Source: Candidatus Methanophaga sp. GoMg3.2
GTDB taxonomy: Archaea; Halobacteriota; Syntropharchaeia; Alkanophagales; Methanospirareceae
Direction: 5' to 3'
NCBI GenBank assembly: GCA_013180565.1
Contig: QBUN01000412.1
Location: 1 to 19,633, forward strand
Length of the DNA: 19,633 nucleotides
A program made the position numbers and the translations under genes. The notes below the pieces were generated by a model. The model had not been told where the DNA came from and did no database searches. It worked only from the letters and a program-made list of their open reading frames with translations. How positions within the stretch are numbered: the stretch's first letter is position 1; every line of letters begins with the position of its first letter. Positions 1-7,074 of this stretch are shown here, in pieces.

Positions 1-2
1 AC

Positions 3-227
3 TATCTGATAGAGGAACTTCCGGAGGAGGAATCCTCAATTTATAAAATCCTGAAATTAGGGTTGAAGCAGTTGAAGATAGAAAGAGCAATAGAGAGATA
101 TAAGAAAGGCGGCGTGTCTCTGGCAAAAGTCGCGGAGTTAGCTGGTATTTCTATCAGGGAAATGATACCTATTGCCTATGCCCACGGATTAGAACCCAAG
201 CTCCAGACTTTGCCAGAAGTTGATTAA
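3..227 (+). CDS. UPF0175-like small HTH antitoxin, 5'-truncated by the window edge
   Basis: The reading frame is open from the window edge to a TAA and gives 74 residues. It contains a helix-rich segment (LKIERAIERYKKGGVSLAKV) followed by AELAGISIREMIPIAYAHGL. This is the pattern of UPF0175-family proteins, small helix-turn-helix proteins commonly annotated as antitoxins in archaea and cyanobacteria. The family is usually 80-95 residues long, so only the first residues should be missing. No toxin gene of its own follows directly. The next genes are hicB and hicA, so the locus is toxin-antitoxin rich. The family call rests on sequence pattern only; the antitoxin role is known for some family members and inferred here. 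Confidence 0.6.
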   Translation, partial: YLIEELPEEESSIYKILKLGLKQLKIERAIERYKKGGVSLAKVAELAGISIREMIPIAYAHGLEPKLQTLPEVD

Positions 228-308
228 AGCATTGGAAGTAGGAGCTTTGTGATTGATCTTATGGGACAAGCTCTAAAGTTTAAATACAGAAAGGGCCTAA
301 TTAAAACC

Positions 309-539
309 ATGAAAAGAATTATCATGTTTAAGGTTTATAAAGGTGAGAAGTATTATACTGCGGAATGCTTGGATTTGCCAGTAGTTACCCAGGGCCTGAC
401 TTTAGATGAAGTTGTAGAGAACGTGAAGGAAGCAACAGCTCTTCATCTTGAAGGTGAAAACGTAAGGGAATGGGATATTCTTCCAGATTATTCTATTTTG
501 GTTAATCTTGAGCTTGAACCGGTTCATGTCAAAACTTAA
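309..539 (+). CDS. hicB: HicB-family antitoxin
   Basis: This small protein has the partial RNase-H-like HicB fold: an N-terminal strand (IIMFKVYKGEKYYTAEC), then LDLPVVTQGLTLDEVVENVK and EATALHLEG, as in the classic antitoxin signature (Y.A.CP.LPG..TqG.T..EA..N..EA). HicB binds and silences the HicA toxin and often represses its own operon. The ATG at 309 gives 76 residues and matches where the family begins. A GTG at 249 with a GGAG upstream would add 20 residues that do not look like HicB. It has no separate C-terminal DNA-binding domain, so it is the short form. The hicA gene overlaps its 3' end by 14 nt, so the two should be co-translated. The order is antitoxin first, the reverse of E. 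coli hicAB. Confidence 0.85.
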   Translation: MKRIIMFKVYKGEKYYTAECLDLPVVTQGLTLDEVVENVKEATALHLEGENVREWDILPDYSILVNLELEPVHVKT

Positions 540-768
540 GCGCCTCAGCGGAAAGGATGTTGTAAGAATTTGTTCACGATTCGGTTTTGAAATTGCCTCT
601 CAAAGAGGAAGCCACGTAAAATTGAGAAGGTTCTTATCTGATGGAACAAAGCAAACTTTGACCATTCCTATGCATGAGGAGCTGGATAAAGGCACTATCA
701 GAGCTATTTTCAGACAGGCTTTGAGGTTTATTCCAGAAGAGGAGCTGAGATCACCGTTTTACGGATAA
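526..768 (+). CDS. hicA: HicA-family mRNA interferase toxin
   Basis: The 80-residue product has the dsRBD-like HicA layout: LSGKDVVRICSRFGFEIASQ, then RGSHVKLRR with the conserved Gly-Ser-His, and a second strand TLTIPMHEELDKGTIRAI. The His after Gly-Ser is the catalytic residue in HicA toxins, which cleave mRNA and are neutralised by HicB. I chose the ATG at 526, which keeps a short lead before the conserved KLKRLSGKDV. A TTG at 508 would add six residues. The gene starts inside the 3' end of hicB. All expected core residues are present, so it looks functional. Confidence 0.87.
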   Translation: MSKLKRLSGKDVVRICSRFGFEIASQRGSHVKLRRFLSDGTKQTLTIPMHEELDKGTIRAIFRQALRFIPEEELRSPFYG

Positions 769-961
769 TTGTGAGAAAATGCTGTGAAAGAGAAACGATT
801 TGATAGCACATGAGTTAATACGATGTAATCTCCCTTTCTCTGGTGAAATCTCACAGTTTCAGAGCGATAGGGAAAGATAAACTTCAGTTGATTATGATTT
901 ATTCGCCACCTGATAAGGATAAGAGGTAAAGGAATGAAGAAGGGAGTTCTGTGAAGTTGGT

Positions 962-1213
962 ATGAGCGTAAATATTTATATACAAAACGCATCTATTGAG
1001 TATAATTATCGATTTACAAGATTATACGGAAGAAATAGATACGAATATCCTACAGAAGGGCGGTCTAAATTTCCTTTTGATCCGGAACGGGATAAGAGAG
1101 TTAAAATAAGTATTACATATGGAGATAAAGAGCAAGGAAGAAAAAAATACCACTGGGAAGCGGAATTTGATCTACATCAGGAGTGGCTAACTCCGAAAAG
1201 AGACATCAAATAG
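962..1213 (+). CDS. Hypothetical 83-residue protein, doubtful
   Basis: The open frame from an ATG gives a charged, Tyr-rich protein (RFTRLYGRNRYEYPTEGR; KKYHWEAEFDLHQEWL) with no family I recognise and no membrane segment. Against it, a good TATA-like stretch (TTTATATACAAAA, 975-987) lies inside its first codons, and no alternative start codon lies between that box and the body of the frame. It may be a spurious frame or a remnant whose promoter survives. The same 13-mer recurs at 6125. The stretches on both sides (769-961 and 1214-1490) hold no gene I can support. Confidence 0.25.
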   Translation: MSVNIYIQNASIEYNYRFTRLYGRNRYEYPTEGRSKFPFDPERDKRVKISITYGDKEQGRKKYHWEAEFDLHQEWLTPKRDIK

Positions 1214-1500
1214 GAAGGTTTTGGCTTTTAATCTAAGTGTGTCGCGGATAGGACTTAATCTTCAGAAGAAAATCTGAGCGCCAGCAAGTTTGTAGAGGGT
1301 TTAATTTTTCAAGAAGTCAGAAATTATCATGCTATGAAAAGGTGAAAGCGTTAAACAGTACAGGATAGGTATACTTTTCTAAATCATCTTTTCAATCTCA
1401 TCCACATCAATCTCATTTTGTTGTGACTCTTATTAACACATATTGTAGATATTTTTCGTGGTTGTAAAGTTTTTTTTGGACTCTCTCAGAGGAATCAAAA
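1214..1500. other. Non-coding stretch without a recognisable gene
   Basis: No convincing open frame is present on either strand. A short minus-strand frame near 1380-1430 ends in a plausible C-terminal tail (NEIDVDEIEKMI), but it is only about 16 codons long and preceded by stops. It could be the very end of a lost gene. Confidence 0.3.
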
Positions 1501-1502
1501 AA

Positions 1503-1510
1503 TTTATATA
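1503..1510 (+). promoter_or_regulatory. Archaeal TATA box for the 1541 gene
   Basis: TTTATATA lies 30 nt before the ATG at 1541, in an A-rich context (AAAAAATTTATATAG). Archaeal start sites lie about 25 nt after the box, so the leader would be about 10 nt or shorter, an almost leaderless mRNA. No Shine-Dalgarno sequence is seen before this ATG, which agrees. Confidence 0.6.
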
Positions 1511-1540
1511 GCCCCTAAATCAATATTCATATCAAACAAA

Positions 1541-2050
1541 ATGAAGAAAATAGCCGTTGTTTTAATTCTATGCATCTTGGCTGTTGCCATAGGATATGTA
1601 GTGCATCAAACACATTCGTCAACAGAATTTCAATTAGGAGAAAGCGGGATAGCTAATAATATAGCTTTTGTAGTTTTCGACTACGAATTTTCTGAGAGTT
1701 ATATAAGCGAATATGGGAGGATAGCGTATCCTGCAGAAGGTGCGAAGTTTCTTTGGTTATATGTAAAAGCTGCGAACCTTGGTGAAGTAGCTCAAAGAAT
1801 CCCCGATGACTGGGATGTCGATATACTTTACAGAGGAACAACGATTTACTATGATTATGCCAGCCCAAAAGAAAGAAAGATGTACCCCGAAAGGGGGACG
1901 ATATACCCCTATGTTAGCGAGGAAGGATGGATCGCATACCAAGTACCTAAGAACTTTTACATATCAGAAGCTAAAGTACGTGTGGATTTCCCTCCAAAGG
2001 CAGGTAAAATCTTTGGTGAAAAAACTTTGACATGGTCTTTTGGATCTTAA
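1541..2050 (+). CDS. Secreted or membrane-anchored DUF4352-like protein
   Basis: The 169-residue protein starts with an uncleaved-anchor or signal segment (KKIAVVLILCILAVAIGYVV, residues 2-21). An extracellular beta-sandwich-like domain follows. The pattern KFLWLYVKAANLGEVAQRIP with later Tyr-rich strands (ILYRGTTIYYDYAS, YPYVSEEGWIAYQVP) resembles DUF4352/telomeric-repeat-factor-like immunoglobulin domains found in many archaeal surface proteins. The function of that family is not defined. No lipobox Cys is seen. The ATG lies 30 nt after a clear TATA box. The PEGA-domain gene begins 23 nt downstream, so the two may form an operon of cell-surface proteins. The frame is intact, unlike its downstream neighbours. 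Confidence 0.7.
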   Translation: MKKIAVVLILCILAVAIGYVVHQTHSSTEFQLGESGIANNIAFVVFDYEFSESYISEYGRIAYPAEGAKFLWLYVKAANLGEVAQRIPDDWDVDILYRGTTIYYDYASPKERKMYPERGTIYPYVSEEGWIAYQVPKNFYISEAKVRVDFPPKAGKIFGEKTLTWSFGS

Positions 2051-2072
2051 TTAAAATATAGGAAGCAGTAAA

Positions 2073-3050
2073 ATGAGAAGGATAGAAACCGTTTTTAAAA
2101 AAATCGTCAATCTTTTTTATACTATTCGTATTTTTTAGTGCTCCTGTTACGGGGTATAATTGGACGCTTTGGCATTCCTTTGATAAATCTCAATATTCTG
2201 CTGATAGCTATGGTGAAGCTTCTATTGCAGTTCAAAACACTGGTACAACCATGATTCATATAAAAGAGATATTAATAACATTTGATTTGATGGATGGATA
2301 TCCCGAACAACCAAATACCTATACAAAAGATGGAGACGTTTATTTGGATATAGAAGATAAAAAGGATCTTGGTGACCTTCCTTTTCCTGTTCCTTCTACT
2401 GTTTCCGCTGGCTATCCTAGTTATAAAATTGGTGTCGTTATGGAAGAGCTGGTTGAGGACTGGTCTGGGCGTAGATGGGTAGATAGGGGTTGGGTCTGGA
2501 GATCACTAACTTACTCCGTCAATATAATCCCTGTTGGTTTAGTTAGTGTGTCTTCAACACCAAGTGGAGCATCTATTTATCTTGACGGCACTTACAAGGG
2601 AACAACACCAAAAACGTCTTTGATGTTCCTGTTGGAAATCATTCAATATTGCTCACCAAATCACGATATTATGATAAAACAACGACTATAATTGCTGTAC
2701 TTAATCCGGTTGCTTATGTGTCTGAAAGCTTGGATGCCAAAACTGGTGAAAATGATATATCTTCTGACCCCTCCGGGGCAATGGTATACTTAGATGATAG
2801 CTATAAGGGGATAACGCCTGTTACGAGATCTGATGTTCCAGAAGGTTATCACACGGTTAAACTAACTAAACCAGGATATTGGGACTACTGTGAGACCTTG
2901 TATGTTTCAGCTAGAAGTAATGAATTTATATTGAAGCATCTGAGTTTGACACCCACGCCAAGACCTAAACCAAGTATACAAACATTTGGAGCTATTTTTA
3001 CAATTGCAGGATTATTAGCAGTGGCATATCCTTTTAGGAGGAAGGAATGA
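2073..3050 (+). pseudogene. PEGA-domain surface protein broken by two frameshifts
   Basis: Three frames together give one protein of about 325 residues. It has a signal peptide starting at the ATG at 2073 (MRRIETVFKK, then a Phe-rich core ending FFSAPVTG). A beta-rich domain follows (tracts YNWTLWHSF and VVMEELVEDWSGRRWVDRGW), then two PEGA domains (SSTPSGASIYLDGTYKGTTP and SSDPSGAMVYLDDSYKGITP, each followed by DVP.G.H). A Pro/Thr-rich linker and a C-terminal hydrophobic segment with FRRKE resemble an archaeal sorting anchor. PEGA domains are extracellular modules related to S-layer proteins. The first frameshift lies in the A7 or T6 run at 2097-2117, where dropping one base restores the frame. 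The second lies in the A5 run at 2610-2614, where adding one A restores PKNVFDVPVGNHSILL. Both changes are at homopolymers, so sequence error is as likely as real inactivation. Confidence 0.75.
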
Positions 3051-3369
3051 AACAAACAAGGGTTAGAATTACAAGCACGATTGTGAGCAATACGATAATT
3101 AGTGTCAATTTCTTTATGCTTTCGGTCAAGGCTTCTATTTTATATGAATTTGCCAGAGTTATACCGTTAACTCCTAAAAAGTATGCGTCTTGATTATTAG
3201 GTCCTTTTTTCTTTGATTTTATAAAAACATGGTTTTCAAAGAAGTAATCTCTCATTTCTTTTTCTGGTATATTTTTTTCTAAATAACCATAGTAATAATA
3301 GATAGGAGTGCCCCTATGCATATCACTAATCATCTCTTTAAAGATATCAACCGCTTCTTTTTTGCACAT
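3034..3369 (-). CDS. Small membrane protein with a cytoplasmic N-terminal domain and a C-terminal helix pair
   Basis: The 111-residue protein has a soluble, probably winged-helix-like N-terminal part. After it comes NGITLANSYKIEALTESIKK, then one long hydrophobic stretch (LTLIIVLLTIVLVILTLVCF, about residues 88-107). This layout (helix ending in LANSYK.E.LTESI.KLT then a membrane segment) is common in small prokaryotic membrane proteins of unknown role. The gene is convergent with the PEGA gene and overlaps its 3' end by 17 nt. A TATA-like box (GAAATATATC, minus strand, 3396-3405) lies 27 nt before the ATG, so its mRNA should be nearly leaderless. The frame is intact. Confidence 0.6.
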   Translation of the reverse strand: MCKKEAVDIFKEMISDMHRGTPIYYYYGYLEKNIPEKEMRDYFFENHVFIKSKKKGPNNQDAYFLGVNGITLANSYKIEALTESIKKLTLIIVLLTIVLVILTLVCFIPSS

Positions 3370-3395
3370 AATTTTATGATACTAATACAAAACTA

Positions 3396-3405
3396 GATAT
3401 ATTTC
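3396..3405 (-). promoter_or_regulatory. TATA box for the minus-strand gene at 3369
   Basis: Read on the minus strand, GAAATATATC lies 27-36 nt before the ATG at 3369. The region 3370-3494 is a divergent promoter region. The opposite gene has its own box at 3438-3445. Confidence 0.45.
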
Positions 3406-3437
3406 ATTTTTTCTATTATTTATAGGTAATCCTAAGT

Positions 3438-3445
3438 CTATATAA
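3438..3445 (+). promoter_or_regulatory. TATA box for the transglutaminase-like gene
   Basis: CTATATAA lies 50 nt before the ATG at 3495, which would leave a leader of about 25 nt. Only a weak purine stretch (GATGATGAAGAA) precedes the ATG. Confidence 0.4.
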
Positions 3446-3494
3446 CTCCCAGGCATCATCCAGATGTCTCGCGGCTTCAGACGATGATGAAGAA

Positions 3495-4319
3495 ATGCTT
3501 TGGATTTATGTATGGCCTGTGTTTGTAACGTCACTTTGTTTTGTAATATTCTATTTTTTGATAGGTATATTTCTCAACAGAGCGAAAGAAAAATTAGGGG
3601 AGCAAGAAAAGGAATTAGAGAACCGATTGGCACCATTAATAAGAAGTTACAAAAAGGTAATAGACGAAGCGGATTCAGAAGAAGTTAAAGTTAGGAAGAT
3701 ACTAAAGGAAATACTTGAATCTACACCTATAGATTTAGTACCGACAAAGATAAAGGAAATTATGGATCTACCGGTACGGATAAAAGAAGTCCGGCGTAAA
3801 GGTAAAAGATTGACAATGCTGCATGTGTTTTTATCTTTAGCTTGTGTGGGTATGGTAGTGGGTACGTGGTGTGCATGGATGCCTGCGGGACCGACATATC
3901 CAAAAGAAGCAGAGCTACCAAAACCATATTATACCAATATTCACAAGTATGGCACTTGAAGTCTTGAGGATTTAAAAGAACTACTTGACCATTTTAGTTG
4001 GACTCGCTCTTACGAAGAGGGTGTGTTCGACTGTAGCGAGATGAGTGCATATATGGAATGGTACTTAGAAAATCATGGTTTTGATACCATTATCGCAGTA
4101 AGCTACAAAGAACACCATGCATGGGTAGTTGTAAAGCATTTAAAGTCAAAAGAGGGTAAATATAGAGATTATCCTATAGAAGTAATTACACCAGAACCAT
4201 AAATTCGTTATCAAGGGCAACGAATGGATTTCTACGACTGCCCCGATCAAATATTTAACGATATTTATGAAGCGATGGCATCGGAATATCCCTGGATATA
4301 CGATTGGTGGGATGCGTAA
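3495..4319 (+). pseudogene. Membrane-anchored transglutaminase-like protein with two in-frame stops
   Basis: One reading frame runs from the ATG at 3495 to the TAA at 4317. It is interrupted by a TGA at 3957-3959 and a TAA at 4200-4202. The N-terminal part has a membrane segment (residues 3-27), a charged coiled-coil stretch (AKEKLGEQEKELENRL) and a second membrane segment (about 105-130). After the TGA come SLEDLKELLDHFSW, a candidate catalytic Cys in GVFDCSEMSAYMEWYLENHG and a candidate His in EHHAWVVVKH, as in transglutaminase-like domains. After the TAA, homology-like sequence continues to a Trp-rich end (YPWIYDWWDA). A single change TGA to TGG would give Trp at a plausible site (KYGT-W-SLEDL). 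Both stops are point changes without a frame change, which suggests recent decay, or readthrough. The first 154 codons alone could still make a membrane protein. Confidence 0.65.
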
Positions 4320-4341
4320 AAATCGAAGGGGGACAAATAAG

Positions 4342-5144
4342 ATGAATAAATCTGTCTTCATTTGTTATGAAACAACAACAGGACTGGATTATGCTAAGCA
4401 CCTCAAAAAGGCACTAGAAAAGATAGGTAAATCGGCTTTTGTAGCTGTTGAGGACATAAAGAAAGGGGAGCCAGGGCGAGAAGACATCGATAAAACCATA
4501 ACTGAGTGCAAATATTTTATTGTAATTGTAACTGTTGCAGCTCCCGAGTCAGAAGAAGTGAAAAGTGAGATTGATCTTGCTCAGAAGTTTGACAAAATTA
4601 TAATACCTGTAAGGAAAAAGAAAATTCTAGGTCATTGCTTTCAAAATTGCCTGTAATAAGTGAACTTCAGCAAATTGAATTCGAAAATAAGGAAGATCTA
4701 GCTCGTAAAGTGATTTCCGAAATATTTAAAAGGGAAATGGTAAAAAGTGCAAAAAAGGATCAAAAAGAACCGCAAAAGCGAGAGCTAGAACTAAATAAGA
4801 AAGACGCAAAAAAGCTACTCAAAAGATGCGCAGAGAAAATTATCACAGATTGGGAAGAACCAATAAAATCTGAAAGTTTGGAAAAGGAAATGAATATAAA
4901 AAGAAAAAAACTTCACGACAATGGGATTAAGCTAAAAGAAGTGGTTGCAGATTACGAAGAATATCTCCCAAGCGAAACTGTAAAAGAAGCTCTTGATATT
5001 GCGAGAGATATGAAAGAAACGAGTAAACTTAATGTTAGAGTCCATATTGTAAACAAACCTGCTCACGAACAACCTGATGTAATATTTAAAAAACGAGGGG
5101 ATAGAGTTGTGGAACGAGCAAAAGAACTCATCAAAAGATTATAA
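4342..5144 (+). pseudogene. TIR-domain protein, frameshifted
   Basis: The N-terminal part (MNKSVFICYETTTGLDYAKH and onward) is a bacterial/archaeal-type TIR domain: SVFICYE at the first strand, then a middle part with EDIKKGEPGREDIDKTITEC. A segment with ESEEVKSEIDLAQKF follows, whose Glu in S.I..EI..A sits where TIR NAD-cleaving enzymes carry the catalytic Glu. The frame breaks near 4615-4623. Adding one A to the A4 or A5 run there joins it to LSKLPVISELQQIEFENKED, the expected TIR end, and then to a Lys-rich helical region of about 150 residues ending at 5144. The start at 4342 is supported by GGGGGA at 4328-4333. Prokaryotic TIR proteins often act in anti-phage defence by degrading NAD; that role here is inference. 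If the missing A is a read error, the gene is intact at about 267 residues. Confidence 0.65.
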
Positions 5145-5220
5145 GCATCTACACAGAGATGGGGAGTGCGTTATGCCCTTGTGCTTAGGTTTTCAAAAAG
5201 CCACAAACAATAAAACAACT

Positions 5221-5228
5221 TTTATATG
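5221..5228 (+). promoter_or_regulatory. TATA box for the 5252 gene
   Basis: TTTATATG lies 23 nt before the ATG at 5252, preceded by an A-rich stretch that could be a BRE. At that spacing the mRNA should be leaderless, and no Shine-Dalgarno is seen. Confidence 0.55.
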
Positions 5229-5251
5229 TGTAGCGAACCAAAGATCTTAAT

Positions 5252-5866
5252 ATGCCAGCTTTTGCTTTCAATATATATCCCAAAGGGTTTGGAAAGCAGA
5301 TTCAACTTCAAGATGCATATAGTGTGGGCCGGACAATTGTTGAACAATTTCGGGGACGCATTCGGCAGTTCCCAGGGTTTAAATCTTTGAGGGGCCAAGT
5401 AGAAGGATTTTCAATATTACTCTATTCTGAGGATAATATTGACGATAGAGTTAAAATAGAGGTCGAATCAAGCATTAACTTAAAGGAAGATGATTTTGTT
5501 GATATTTTAAAGGGTTTTGAACGTTCTGGCCATATATGTTGCTGGCGCCCCTGTGAGCCTGATAAGAACATACGGGATATCCAGCTTAAACTTTTAGCTA
5601 CCAATCTACGAGAGGCACTTCCATCGTCAGATCCTTATGCCCTTTCTGAAAGTGATTGGGTTGAACTGGTACGTTTTATTTTGAGATTGAATTTTGATAT
5701 GAGCAATCCAAATCCAAGAATTGATCAAATACTTCAATCTTGGAAAACGATAATCCAAACTTGGTGCCCTTTAGGTATTCCTTTACCTTTACGTGACCAA
5801 TTACGACACCTTATTTTAAATCCTCTTGGTCCTGTTTCTGAAAGAAAAGTTTTGCAACAAATATAA
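5252..5866 (+). CDS. Protein of unknown function, 204 residues
   Basis: I do not recognise a family. The protein is soluble by composition, with no signal peptide or membrane segment. The first half looks alpha/beta (MPAFAFNIYPKGFGKQIQLQ; VEGFSILLYSEDNIDDRVKI). The second half is helical and carries Trp-rich patches (LSESDWVELVRFILRLNF; ILQSWKTIIQTWCPLG). A CCWRPC cluster lies near residue 97. It is monocistronic, with its own TATA box 23 nt before the ATG, and should be translated leaderless. It follows the TIR-domain gene by about 107 nt on the same strand, but the separate promoter argues against an operon. The frame is intact. Confidence 0.6.
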   Translation: MPAFAFNIYPKGFGKQIQLQDAYSVGRTIVEQFRGRIRQFPGFKSLRGQVEGFSILLYSEDNIDDRVKIEVESSINLKEDDFVDILKGFERSGHICCWRPCEPDKNIRDIQLKLLATNLREALPSSDPYALSESDWVELVRFILRLNFDMSNPNPRIDQILQSWKTIIQTWCPLGIPLPLRDQLRHLILNPLGPVSERKVLQQI

Positions 5867-5976
5867 CGGAAAAGTATAGAAATGTTGAAGATTTTGATTT
5901 TTATGTGTTGGATTAAGAGAGCACTCGCAAATCATTCCGAGCTTAATGTAGGTGGGAGCTTGAAACGTTTCACTCA

Positions 5977-6087
5977 TCAAATTATAACTCCCTCTTTTAT
6001 TGCTTGACGAACAATACTTATCTCTTTTCGCTTCTCTTCAAATTCCTCAGGAGTGTAGCATAAAAACCTTTTCTTAGAAAGAAAACT
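5977..6087 (-). pseudogene. C-terminal remnant of a MNT-type nucleotidyltransferase
   Basis: On the minus strand an open stretch of 36 codons ends in TGA. It encodes a tail with KKRFLCYTPEEFEEKRKE, then ISIVRQAIKEGVII. The pattern YTPEEFE ... V..A..EG. is the usual C-terminus of minimal nucleotidyltransferases of the MNT/HEPN toxin-antitoxin type. A TAA just upstream (6088-6090) and the absence of any GS-G-R-.S-D-.D catalytic motif show that the catalytic part is gone. It is a relic in the same toxin-antitoxin-rich neighbourhood as UPF0175 and hicBA. The rest of 5867-6215 holds no gene I can support. Confidence 0.5.
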
Positions 6088-6091
6088 TTAC

Positions 6092-6114
6092 CAAAAGAAA
6101 AACAAAAACAAACG
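6092..6114 (-). terminator. Possible T-rich transcription terminator of the operon ending at wtpB
   Basis: Read on the minus strand, the stretch is a run of T4-T5 blocks separated by single bases. It lies about 100 nt after the wtpB stop. Archaeal RNA polymerase stops at such T tracts without a hairpin. No other candidate lies closer to the stop codon. Confidence 0.35.
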
Positions 6115-6124
6115 TAGGTCATAC

Positions 6125-6132
6125 TTTATATA
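6125..6132 (+). promoter_or_regulatory. Orphan TATA-like box pointing towards the 3' end of wtpB
   Basis: TTTATATA, within TTTATATACAAAA, is on the plus strand with no plus-strand gene after it. It would fire an antisense RNA into the end of wtpB, or it is the promoter of a lost gene. A 16-codon frame starts at 6162, which I do not consider a gene. The identical 13-mer occurs at 975. Confidence 0.25.
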
Positions 6133-6215
6133 CAAAAATATAGAAGTGTCGACCGGGATTAATGTCTACGCCCTTCTCTTCAATGTGCTCAATAAAGAGT
6201 GGGAAATCCTAAATC

Positions 6216-7052
6216 CTAAACTTTCTTTCTTTTCCCCACTATCCTTAACAATACAAATATAACCAGACAAATCGAGATTAGCAGAACCGAAATCGGCCTT
6301 GCGCCTGGTATACCAGGTAAGCCAGTTAATCCGTAAGAGGTGAACCGATCACCAATCAGTATAGACGCAGAGCGTGGGAATGAGGCAATAATCATTACCG
6401 CTGCGAACTCGCTTATTCCACGTGCCCAGCACAGGATCGCGCCACTGAATATGGACGGAGAAGCAAGCGGAAAGGTTATTTTAATGAAAGTTCGCCATTG
6501 AGATGCGCCTAATGAGCGTGCAACATTCTCTAATCTCGGATCTACCTCTTTAAACCCCTCTCGTGCTGCATCCACTAAAAATGGAACACTCACAAAGAGC
6601 ATTGCAACCACTATGCCAGAAAAGGCATCTATAAATGCAATACCTAACTTCTCAAACGGCGCACCTATCACCCCATATCGCATGAACACACCGTATAATG
6701 CAATTCCGGCAACAATGTGCGGAACCACCAGGGGCACATCCACAATACTTTCTATAATGCTCTTACCAACGAAATCCTTCCTTGCTAAGAAATAGGCTAA
6801 GGGCACGCCGAAGAAGAATGCGATCAGTGTTGAACAAATCGCAGCAGAGATGCTTATCCATATTGCCATTAGAACTACGGGATCTGTTGCGGCATCAATC
6901 AACCCGGAAATGTCTTCTGCCTGCTTGTAAAACATGTTCCCAAGCGTAATAGCGATAAAAGCGATGAGAAAAAGGCCCAAAAGGAGAAAAAGGATAAATA
7001 TCTTCTCTCGCTTTAGTTTCGCTATTCCTGACCTTCCCAAAAGTATTTTCAT
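6216..7052 (-). CDS. wtpB: Tungstate/molybdate ABC transporter permease WtpB
   Basis: The 278-residue membrane protein has about six hydrophobic segments and the permease signature facing the ATPase (EVDPRLENVARSLGASQW then FPLASPSIFSG, about residues 169-204). Other typical stretches are VPLVVPHIVAGIALYGVF and the end loop ISEFAAVMIIASFPRSA. This is the WtpB/ModB layout, the channel for tungstate or molybdate delivered by WtpA. It is the last gene of the operon and starts 22 nt after wtpA, with a GGAG close to the ATG. No ATP-binding subunit gene (wtpC) follows: the stretch after it holds only a toxin-antitoxin relic. The ATPase must be encoded elsewhere or the system borrows one. Tungstate and molybdate cannot be told apart from the sequence. 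Confidence 0.9.
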   Translation of the reverse strand: MKILLGRSGIAKLKREKIFILFLLLGLFLIAFIAITLGNMFYKQAEDISGLIDAATDPVVLMAIWISISAAICSTLIAFFFGVPLAYFLARKDFVGKSIIESIVDVPLVVPHIVAGIALYGVFMRYGVIGAPFEKLGIAFIDAFSGIVVAMLFVSVPFLVDAAREGFKEVDPRLENVARSLGASQWRTFIKITFPLASPSIFSGAILCWARGISEFAAVMIIASFPRSASILIGDRFTSYGLTGLPGIPGARPISVLLISICLVIFVLLRIVGKRKKV

Positions 7053-7074
7053 CGCTCCTATCCTATTTCTTACT

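Noticed and set aside
759..992. Minus-strand 77-codon frame
   Set aside because: No start signal, biased composition and no family pattern; it reads through the 3' end of hicA.
3957..4202. Selenocysteine or reassigned-codon reading of TGA/TAA
   Set aside because: The second interruption is TAA, which has no recoding role in archaea, and ordinary decay or sequence error explains both.
6162..6212. Tiny frame after the orphan TATA box
   Set aside because: Only 16 codons, no ribosome-binding site and no family pattern.
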